Assembly: GCA_009842375.1 (NCBI GenBank)
Contig: VYFM01000170.1
Span: forward strand, 1 to 5,947
Length of the DNA stretch: 5,947 nucleotides
Direction of reading: 5' to 3'
Origin: Candidatus Poribacteria bacterium
GTDB taxonomy: Bacteria > Poribacteria > WGA-4E > WGA-3G
Of this stretch, positions 1-5,939 are shown one piece after another; positions within the stretch are counted from its first letter, which is position 1, and each line of letters begins with the position of its first letter. The position numbers and the translations under genes were made by a program. The notes beneath the pieces are model-generated. The model made no database searches. It saw only the letters and a program-made list of their open reading frames with translations, and was not told the origin of the DNA.

Positions 1-4
1 TTAT

Positions 5-607
5 ATGACGGCAAACGCTATTACTTTATTTCGTCTTTTTTTAACTTTCGTTGTCCTTGGGGTCTATGGTCAACATTACTATATAGATATTGCATGTGTC
101 ATAACAATATTCATTATATTTAACCTTGATACCGTAGATGGTATCGTTGCTCGCAAACGTGGTGAAACCTCTACTTTCGGTGCAGTTTTTGATATTGCAG
201 CTGATAGGATAGTTGAAAACGTATTCTGGATTTACTTTGCTTATATTGATTTAATCCCGGTCTGGATGCCTATTGCTGTAGTTACGCGCGGGTTTTTGAT
301 TGATGGGATTCGGAGTATTGCCCTCACAGATGGTAAAACCGCGTTTGAAATGATGACTATCCCGTGGGCACGCGCGTTAACAAGTTCCCGTTTCTCCAGA
401 TTTTTATACGGTTTCACCAAAGTTATTGCCTTCCTTTTCCTTGCGACTATTCCTATCCTTGAGGAATCTCAACTTGATAGCTCACTCATTAGTATTTTTT
501 CAACGACAACCGATGTTATTGCAATTATTGCTGTTGCTATGTGTCTTATACGTGGATTTCCTGTGCTTATTGATGGATGGAAGTATGTTAAAGAGAATGC
601 CCAGTAA
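5..607 (+). CDS. CDP-alcohol phosphatidyltransferase, PgsA-like membrane enzyme
   Basis: Predicted 200-residue integral-membrane enzyme that transfers a phosphatidyl group from CDP-diacylglycerol to an alcohol, releasing CMP, in phospholipid synthesis. The family signature is complete: D42-x2-D45-G46-x2-A49-R50-x8-G59-x3-D63-x3-D67. These four aspartates bind the metal and CDP, and the last is the presumed catalytic base. The N-terminus (NAITLFR, residues 4-10) resembles the PNxLTLxR start of PgsA phosphatidylglycerophosphate synthases, and the length suits that group. Hydrophobic segments lie at about 5-21, 26-41, 70-98, 133-152 and 170-190. The true acceptor (glycerol-3-phosphate, inositol phosphate, serine or other) cannot be read from the motif. 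The ATG is only four bases from the window edge, so no ribosome site is visible and a slightly earlier start is possible. No clear terminator follows. The family call is firm; the PgsA identity is only likely. Confidence 0.9.
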   Translation: MTANAITLFRLFLTFVVLGVYGQHYYIDIACVITIFIIFNLDTVDGIVARKRGETSTFGAVFDIAADRIVENVFWIYFAYIDLIPVWMPIAVVTRGFLIDGIRSIALTDGKTAFEMMTIPWARALTSSRFSRFLYGFTKVIAFLFLATIPILEESQLDSSLISIFSTTTDVIAIIAVAMCLIRGFPVLIDGWKYVKENAQ

Positions 608-663
608 AAACAAGGTTAGAAAATGTGAAGCGACAGAATAATTCGCGATCAGATTCCTCTCAC

Positions 664-691
664 TTGACAAAAATCGTATCAATGCTATAAT
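664..691 (+). promoter_or_regulatory. Strong sigma-70-type promoter with extended -10
   Basis: A perfect -35 hexamer TTGACA (664-669) and a perfect -10 hexamer TATAAT (686-691) are separated by 16 bp. A TG at 683-684, one base before the -10, makes it an extended -10 element. Transcription would start near 698, leaving a leader of about 50 bases before the ATG at 747. It sits in the gap after the phosphatidyltransferase gene and points at the dehydrogenase pair, so it most likely drives 747-2715. No operator palindrome is obvious around it. Confidence 0.75.
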
Positions 692-746
692 TCCGTAAAA
701 TAAACCAAACCATATTTTACGTTGGTTATGACACGAAAGGTATTCC

Positions 747-1631
747 ATGAAAGTATTGATAACCGGTGCAAGTGGCAGACTTGGTACATACATAATCCGA
801 GAATTATCTGAAGAACACACACTTGTTCTCATGTCCAGAAGACAACCCCCAGACGAATTTGCCCATTTACCATTCATACAAGGTGATCTCAACAATTTTG
901 AAGACTGTCAACGCGCTGTTGATGGTGTGGATGCAATTCAACACCTCGGTGCACAACCGAATCCTGTTGACCATCCTGATATGCGTGCTGGTGCTGAAGA
1001 GAAAGGTATCCGTTTTGATGCAACATTCAAAACGAATATGCTTGGAACTTACTATCTTATGCAAGCTGCAATTGAAGCAGATGTGAAAACGGTGGTGATG
1101 TCCGGAAGTAATTGTGCATTAGGACACGGATTCCGAATAAGCAAAACCCATATTCCGATAGATTATCTACCTATTGATGAGGAACATCCCTGCTATCCAG
1201 AAGATTCCTATAGCTTCTCAAAACGGTGCGGTGAAGACCTGTTGGCAAGTTATACACGCGCCTACGGGATACGAACATACATTACTCGTCCTGCGGGTAT
1301 TACACCGGAAGAGCGTAGAAAGCAGATGGCAGAAAATGCTAAACCGACTAATGGATGGACACCATGGCTCTGGTGTTGGGTTGGTAGTGAAGATGTTGCG
1401 AGCGCGCACCGTTTGATCATGGAAAAAGCAGAAGCCCTACCACCGCACGATGTCTATTTTCTCAACGCAGATGACACCTCTGCTTTAGAACCTTCACTTG
1501 AACTTGTTGAACGATTTAAACCTGAATTTCTTCCAAAAGTCCGTTCACTTAAGGGACATCAATCTTTTCTCAATTGCGATAAACTCAAAGATGCTGTTGA
1601 ATGGCAACACGAAACATCTTGGAGGAAATAA
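747..1631 (+). CDS. NAD-dependent epimerase/dehydratase family protein (extended SDR)
   Basis: Predicted 294-residue cytoplasmic oxidoreductase of the extended short-chain dehydrogenase family, related to UDP-sugar epimerases and uronate dehydrogenases. The N-terminal Rossmann strand and dinucleotide loop GASGRLG (7-13) gives the GxxGxxG pattern. D47 follows the next strand, HLGA (66-69) matches the usual HLAA, and N97 is the structural active-site Asn. The catalytic set is S121, Y155 and K159 (YSFSK). The C-terminus, with its D-D-T then EWQHETSW end, is the usual substrate-side tail, so the protein is full length. The start is supported by GAAAGG (735-740), six bases before the ATG, and by the promoter at 664-691. 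It is followed after one base by a Gfo/Idh/MocA gene, implying joint work on a sugar, sugar acid or polyol. The substrate is unknown and I assign no symbol. Confidence 0.88.
   Translation: MKVLITGASGRLGTYIIRELSEEHTLVLMSRRQPPDEFAHLPFIQGDLNNFEDCQRAVDGVDAIQHLGAQPNPVDHPDMRAGAEEKGIRFDATFKTNMLGTYYLMQAAIEADVKTVVMSGSNCALGHGFRISKTHIPIDYLPIDEEHPCYPEDSYSFSKRCGEDLLASYTRAYGIRTYITRPAGITPEERRKQMAENAKPTNGWTPWLWCWVGSEDVASAHRLIMEKAEALPPHDVYFLNADDTSALEPSLELVERFKPEFLPKVRSLKGHQSFLNCDKLKDAVEWQHETSWRK
1621..1626 (+). promoter_or_regulatory. Shine-Dalgarno site that fixes the start of the oxidoreductase gene
   Basis: GGAGGA lies inside the last codons of the epimerase gene, six bases before the ATG at 1633. The reading frame of the downstream gene stays open further upstream, to an ATG at 1498. 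That 45-residue extension would overlap the preceding gene and has no family similarity, whereas a Rossmann fold starts within ten residues of 1633. The later start is therefore preferred, and translation is probably coupled to that of the upstream gene. Confidence 0.85.
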
Positions 1632-1632
1632 T

Positions 1633-2715
1633 ATGGCAACGAAAGACAGAGTACGGATCGGTGTTATTGGTGTTGGGAGCATCTCTGTCCGTGGAATTCT
1701 ACCTCACCTAACACAGGATGATGTTCAAGATAGACTACAAGTAACCGCTGTCTGCGATCCTGTTCCCGGTCGGGCACAAGCTGCATCTGAGAAATTCAAT
1801 ATCCCTTATGCTTATGAAACATATCAGGAACTATTGGAAGATGGACATGTTGATGCTGTTACAATCGCTTCACCCATTGGTCTGCATTATGAACAGGGAA
1901 AACTCGCAATAGAACATGGACTTCATGCACACTTCAACAAAACGATGACGACCACCGTTGATGAAGCAGATGATTTGATTGAATCAGCTGCACGCAAAGG
2001 AGTCAAATTAGTTGCTTCCCCTGGACAGATGCTGCGTCCCATTCATGTAGAAATCAAAAGACTAATAGATGATGGTGCTATTGGCACTTTGACATGGGCT
2101 GCGACTGGTTCTTCATTTGGCAGGTACCACGAAGCAGAATCTGTCCGTCAAGGTGATGACGTTCTTTCCAACATCAATCCAGCATGGTATTTCCGCAAAC
2201 CGGGTGGTGGTCCGCTTTACGATATGACCGTTTACGGACTGCATACGATGACAGGTATCCTTGGTCCAGTCAAACGTGTAACTGCATTCTCAGGAGTGCG
2301 TGTAAAGGAACGTGAATTCCGTGGTGAAATGCTGCCGTGTGACATGGACGATAACACCTTTATCCTGCTTGATTTCGGAGATGCCTTTTTCGGTTTTATT
2401 TACGGTGCAGCAGCTGGACATGCAATTAAAGGTGGATTGGCGATTAATGGAACAGCAGGCGTGATTGAGGGAAGCACTATCAACGGAAAACCGATTGATG
2501 CACCAAAAAGAGAGTTGCCGCATGTTGTGGGTCCACATCGCAGCATACAGGAAGCACACGTTTATGAAGACATTATGCAGCTTGTTGATTGGATACGCGA
2601 AGATAAACCTACCATTGTTACTGCTGAACATGCACGTCATGTCATTGAGATATTTGATGCAGGATATAGGTCAGCTGAATCAGGACAAGCACAAACTTTG
2701 CGGACCACTTTTTGA
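1633..2715 (+). CDS. Gfo/Idh/MocA family oxidoreductase (GFOR-like)
   Basis: Predicted 360-residue NAD(P)-dependent sugar or polyol dehydrogenase, normal in length for the family. The N-terminal Rossmann domain carries GVGSIS (13-18) and an acidic residue, D42, after the second strand. The family's E-K-P motif appears here as N102-K103-T104, with the catalytic lysine kept. The C-terminal domain begins near 130 (GQMLRP), and GGGPLYDMTVY (191-201) supplies D197. At the position of the common histidine (D-x3-H) there is Y201, as in glucose-fructose oxidoreductase type members; H204 is close by. No export signal is seen, unlike periplasmic GFOR. Only one base separates it from the upstream epimerase stop, so the two form an operon and may act on successive intermediates. 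A hairpin and a G-poor tract follow the TGA. The family is firm and the substrate unknown. Confidence 0.9.
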   Translation: MATKDRVRIGVIGVGSISVRGILPHLTQDDVQDRLQVTAVCDPVPGRAQAASEKFNIPYAYETYQELLEDGHVDAVTIASPIGLHYEQGKLAIEHGLHAHFNKTMTTTVDEADDLIESAARKGVKLVASPGQMLRPIHVEIKRLIDDGAIGTLTWAATGSSFGRYHEAESVRQGDDVLSNINPAWYFRKPGGGPLYDMTVYGLHTMTGILGPVKRVTAFSGVRVKEREFRGEMLPCDMDDNTFILLDFGDAFFGFIYGAAAGHAIKGGLAINGTAGVIEGSTINGKPIDAPKRELPHVVGPHRSIQEAHVYEDIMQLVDWIREDKPTIVTAEHARHVIEIFDAGYRSAESGQAQTLRTTF

Positions 2716-2724
2716 AAAATACAT

Positions 2725-2750
2725 GTCGGACTTCGCACGCTCACTCCGAC
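2725..2750. repeat. Short hairpin-forming palindrome, GTCGGA/TCCGAC
   Basis: GTCGGA (2725-2730) and TCCGAC (2745-2750) pair perfectly around a 14-base CG-containing loop, ten bases after the oxidoreductase stop codon. The local sequence is much more GC-rich than the surrounding AT-rich spacer, suggesting a mobile or interspersed element rather than random spacer. No T-run follows on either strand, so it is not a standard intrinsic terminator, although it could protect the mRNA 3' end. The repeat-family status is inferred from form and position only, since this window contains a single copy. Confidence 0.5.
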
Positions 2751-2762
2751 CTACAATCCTGG

Positions 2763-2827
2763 CACAAATATAAAACTAACAATAAACAACAATTTACATA
2801 GATTATACAACCAAACACAAACAATCC
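2763..2827 (+). other. A-rich, C-containing, nearly G-free tract (possible Rho-loading region)
   Basis: These 65 bases contain 37 A, 15 C, 12 T and one G (at 2801). On the + strand transcript this would be unstructured and show strong C-over-G excess, which is the compositional hallmark of Rho utilisation sites. It follows the end of the dehydrogenase operon, which has no intrinsic terminator with a U-run. Composition is seen directly; a termination role is inference. It may simply be low-complexity spacer or the 5' leader region of the WD40 gene. Confidence 0.3.
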
Positions 2828-2865
2828 GTGTCTTCAACAATAAGCAGAAGAACATGTTTGTAGAT

Positions 2866-2945
2866 TGTAGGCGGGTTGAGGCACGAAATCCAAAATGTAG
2901 CACAATAGCAAATAAGAAAAGATGGGTTTCGTTCCTCAACCTACA
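2866..2945. repeat. 80-bp imperfect inverted repeat (interspersed palindrome)
   Basis: The left arm (2866-2891) and right arm (2924-2945) are inverted copies. Read from the outside, both share TGTAGG, then TTGAGG, then ACGAAA, then CC, with two mismatches and a four-base CGGG insert in the left arm. That gives about 20 pairs around a 32-base A-rich centre (2892-2923). The shared TGTAGG-TTGAGG-ACGAAA core resembles palindromes I recall as repeated in some cyanobacterial and poribacterial genomes. It lies 36 bases before the WD40 gene start, so the hairpin would be in that gene's leader if transcription begins upstream. It lacks a T-run and is not a classical terminator. Confidence 0.65.
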
Positions 2946-2981
2946 GAATATCGTTAAAATTAACACCATGAGAGGTTTACT

Positions 2982-4874
2982 ATGTTCACACATGCAAAGA
3001 ATATAGTTTTATTATTTGGCATCCTAATCTTGGCAGTTAGTGCTGCTTGTCAACTAAATCCACCTCTTCCAGAACCGTTGGATACAAATTATACTCCAAT
3101 CACCCAGTTCAGTTTACCTAACGGTGCCAAAGCACGACTCGGCAAAGGAACGATACAAGGAATTGAATATTCTAAAGATGGAACTCGGCTCGCTGTTTTC
3201 AGTTCCGTTGGAATCTGGCTTTATGATGCAGAGAAACTGCAAGAATTGTCATTGCTTACACAACATACTGATTATGTCTATAGTGGAAGCATTTCGCAGG
3301 ATGGCAGCAGAGCTGCCTGCGGAACTTATAAAGGTTCTGTCCATATATGGAACACTTCTACAGGTGAACTCTTATATACTTTGAACGAACATAAATTAAT
3401 GGTTACAGCTGTCAGTTTCTCCCCTGATGGAACAATACTCGCTACTGGTGGTTATGATGGGAAGTTGCATTTGTGGAATACTGCTACAGGTAAACATCTA
3501 AAGGGATCAAAAAAACATTCACACTCTATTCTTGACATCAGATTTTCGCCAGATGGACAAATGCTTGCGACTGCAACCAAAGGTGGTGGAACTATATATC
3601 TATGGAATGTAAGTACAGGTGAGACAATAAATACACTTAAAGGACATATTGGAGATGTTAAAGGTATTGATTTTTCTCCAGATGGGAAAATACTGGCAAG
3701 TTGCAGTACAGATGAGACTGTCCGTATGTGGGATACTACCACAGGGAAAAACATAAAAACACTATCAGACCATACTACTTGGATCAAAAGTGTCCGTTTT
3801 TCTCCAGATGGTGCAACCCTTGCAAGTCAATCTTTTGGTGGTAGGGTACTTTTGTCCGATGTCAACACCGGTGAACTCCTTAGAACATTTGACGATAATC
3901 CTTTTCATTATGGAAAAGGGGTATGTTTTTCTCCAGATGGGGTAACAATTGTCAGTGCTTATCATAAAGATATTAACTTTTGGGGTCTCTCCTCCGGAAA
4001 CGTTCTACGTACACTTGAAGGATATACGACATCGATTGAAAGCGTTGATTATTCACCGAATGGTTTAAAAATTGCAACCGCAAGCGACGATGGAAATGCG
4101 CGTATATGGGATGCTACTAATGGCAGCCTCCTCAACACATTAGATGAACACACCTCCAAAGTAAAGAGTGTACATTTTTCACCTGACAGTAAAATGCTTG
4201 CAAGTGGTAGTGAAGATAGGAAAGTGTATCTTTGGGATGTAGAAACAGGCAGATATATTAGAAGACTTTTTGGACATGAGGGCACTGTTTTAAGCGTGCG
4301 TTTTTCACCAAATGGTCGGATAATCGCAAGTGGTGGTTGGGACAAAACTGTACGTCTGTGGGATGCAACTACTGGTGAACACTTAAGAACATTTCCTTAC
4401 ACTCATTTTGCAAATCACATCCGTTTTTTACCAAACAGTCGGAAAATAGTTGTTGATCATAATGATAGTACGGTAAATTTATGGAATGTAAAAATTGATA
4501 AATATGAACGAACACTTGTCAAGTATCCCGGTAATGGCGTGAGTATAGCTCCTAATGGCAGGTCAATAGTAACGGGCGGACATAACGAGGTGCATTTACG
4601 TCCTGTTGGCATATTTGGATTCCCAAAGACCCTCAAAGGTGCAACAGGTGGCTGGGTAAAAAATGTCAGTTTCAGTCCAGATAATCACACAGTTGCAAGT
4701 GCTAATAAGGATGGAACGGTAACAGTATGGGATGTCTCTACAAAAGAACTGATAGCTAATTTCGCAGGACATGGATCAGTTGTTAATCAGGTATGCTTCA
4801 GTCCAGATGGACAAACTATCGCGAGTGCAAGCAGTGATGGGACTGTGCTTTTATGGGATGTTCCACAGCGGTAA
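2982..4874 (+). CDS. WD40-repeat lipoprotein with 14 blades (two predicted propellers)
   Basis: Predicted 630-residue envelope lipoprotein. Residues 1-22 form a signal peptide (K6, then hydrophobic 8-22) ending in SAA-C23, a permissive lipobox without the favoured Leu at -3. C23 would be lipidated, followed by a proline-rich linker to about 56. The rest is WD40 repeats of about 42 residues. Blades start near 57, 92, 135, 177, 220, 262, 304, 346, 388, 430, 472, 513, 552 and 595. Most carry FSPDG and a terminal W-D or W-N. Blade 6 has lost the Trp (LLSD), and blade 12 lacks the W-D end entirely (around 537-541). Fourteen blades suit two seven-bladed propellers. No enzymatic domain is attached, so a scaffold or binding role is likely; partners are unknown. 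GAGG (2972-2975), six bases before the ATG, supports the start. Confidence 0.9.
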   Translation: MFTHAKNIVLLFGILILAVSAACQLNPPLPEPLDTNYTPITQFSLPNGAKARLGKGTIQGIEYSKDGTRLAVFSSVGIWLYDAEKLQELSLLTQHTDYVYSGSISQDGSRAACGTYKGSVHIWNTSTGELLYTLNEHKLMVTAVSFSPDGTILATGGYDGKLHLWNTATGKHLKGSKKHSHSILDIRFSPDGQMLATATKGGGTIYLWNVSTGETINTLKGHIGDVKGIDFSPDGKILASCSTDETVRMWDTTTGKNIKTLSDHTTWIKSVRFSPDGATLASQSFGGRVLLSDVNTGELLRTFDDNPFHYGKGVCFSPDGVTIVSAYHKDINFWGLSSGNVLRTLEGYTTSIESVDYSPNGLKIATASDDGNARIWDATNGSLLNTLDEHTSKVKSVHFSPDSKMLASGSEDRKVYLWDVETGRYIRRLFGHEGTVLSVRFSPNGRIIASGGWDKTVRLWDATTGEHLRTFPYTHFANHIRFLPNSRKIVVDHNDSTVNLWNVKIDKYERTLVKYPGNGVSIAPNGRSIVTGGHNEVHLRPVGIFGFPKTLKGATGGWVKNVSFSPDNHTVASANKDGTVTVWDVSTKELIANFAGHGSVVNQVCFSPDGQTIASASSDGTVLLWDVPQR

Positions 4875-4968
4875 TTTACCACAAAGATATTATTCTAATA
4901 GATATACAACCTCTCAATTTAGAAAAGGTTAACATAGACCGTATGTTTACAGAATTGGGAATATTTAT

Positions 4969-5934
4969 ATGCCAAAAGCATTATGTATCGGTGAACTTCT
5001 TATTGATTTTGTATCCACAACCGCTGATGTAACCCTCGCTGATGCTCCAAGTTTCGTAAAAGCACCTGGGGGTGCTCCAGCAAACGTTGCTGTTGGGTTA
5101 GCAAAACTCGGCATTGATACAGGATTCATCGGTAAGGTGGGTGCAGATCCGTTTGGAGAATTCCTGACATATACGCTTCAACAAAACAGTGTAGACACCA
5201 CACATCTCATTGCTGGTGAGTCGTCTCGGACCACATTAGCCTTTGTTGCTACGCGCTCCGATGGAATGAAGGATATTACATTCTATCGTCATCCTGGTGC
5301 TGACATTCAACTTTCTCCGAATGAAATTGACGAAGACTATATCCAATCTTCTGAAGTCTTCCATTACGGTTCTGTTAGTCTTAGTCATTCACCAACCCGC
5401 GAAGCAACTCTCAAAGCGATTCAGTGTGCAAAAAATACAGGTGCGTTCATCTCTTACGATCCGAATTTACGGTTGATGCTTTGGGATAGTGCTAATGACG
5501 CTAAGCACTGGATTTGGGAGGTAATGCCTTATGCAGATGTCGTCAAGATATCAGAAGAGGAGTGGGAATTTGTTACGGGAGATGTGGAATTGACAAGTGG
5601 TATTGAACGTATACTTGGTCTTGGCGTGAAGTTGCTGGTTGTTACATTAGGAGAGCGAGGATGCTATTATATTAATGGACGCATTGAAGGATCTGTTGAT
5701 GGATTTGGTGCTGAAGTTGTGGATACCCTTGGTGCGGGTGATGCGTTTGTCGCTGCGATGCTTTCGGAATTGATGCAATTTGACGACATTACTACGCTTA
5801 CAAAAGATATACTTGATAAGATAATGCGATATGCAAATGCTGCGGGTGCTCTGGCTACTCAAAAGGTTGGTGTTATTCCATCATTACCAACCCAAACTGA
5901 GATTAAACAGTTTTTAGTAGAGTGTATCTCATAA
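4969..5934 (+). CDS. PfkB-family carbohydrate kinase, probably fructokinase
   Basis: Predicted 321-residue cytoplasmic ATP-dependent sugar kinase of the ribokinase/PfkB family, at the usual full length. The N-terminal CIGELLIDF (6-14) contains D12, a sugar-contacting Asp. GGAPANVAVGLAKLG (34-48) is PfkB signature 1, in the form typical of fructokinases. SYDPNLR (162-168) and KISEEE (193-198) follow. TLGERG (226-231) is the nucleotide-binding turn, and DTLGAGDAF (252-260) is signature 2, with D258 as the catalytic base. The anion-hole glycines lie at 255-257. The C-terminal ANAAGALATQKVG (289-301) lines the ATP site. Fructose is the likeliest substrate, but 2-keto-3-deoxygluconate or another sugar cannot be excluded. 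The ribosome site is weak (GGGA at 4957-4960, eight bases before the ATG). The 94-base gap to the WD40 gene has no clear promoter or terminator. Confidence 0.9.
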   Translation: MPKALCIGELLIDFVSTTADVTLADAPSFVKAPGGAPANVAVGLAKLGIDTGFIGKVGADPFGEFLTYTLQQNSVDTTHLIAGESSRTTLAFVATRSDGMKDITFYRHPGADIQLSPNEIDEDYIQSSEVFHYGSVSLSHSPTREATLKAIQCAKNTGAFISYDPNLRLMLWDSANDAKHWIWEVMPYADVVKISEEEWEFVTGDVELTSGIERILGLGVKLLVVTLGERGCYYINGRIEGSVDGFGAEVVDTLGAGDAFVAAMLSELMQFDDITTLTKDILDKIMRYANAAGALATQKVGVIPSLPTQTEIKQFLVECIS

Positions 5935-5939
5935 ATCGC

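Noticed and set aside
629..646. GCGA / TCGC pair after the phosphatidyltransferase gene as a terminator
   Set aside because: A four-pair stem without a following T-run is not significant.
1498..1632. Upstream in-frame extension of the Gfo/Idh/MocA reading frame to an ATG at 1498
   Set aside because: It overlaps the end of the epimerase gene, lacks any family similarity, and a strong GGAGGA sits six bases before the ATG at 1633, where the Rossmann fold begins.
2290..2640. Minus-strand open frame within the oxidoreductase gene
   Set aside because: It lies wholly inside a well-supported gene and its translation shows no recognisable domain.
2716..2981. A small gene in the 266-base spacer
   Set aside because: No frame with a plausible ribosome site and coding character is visible; the stretch is explained better by palindromes and the G-poor tract.
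3452..3787. Long open frames on the minus strand inside the WD40 gene (also 3765-3965 and 4049-4345)
   Set aside because: They are antisense shadows of the repeated SPDG-type blades and show the same periodicity; no ribosome site or independent protein character.
4870..4880. Perfect 11-base palindrome GGTAATTTACC at the WD40 stop codon
   Set aside because: A five-pair stem with one central base cannot form a hairpin loop and no T-run follows, so it is not a terminator; likely chance in AT-rich sequence.
4909..4930. AACCT / AGGTT inverted pair between the WD40 and kinase genes as a terminator
   Set aside because: Only five pairs around a long A/T loop and no T-run; too weak to support.
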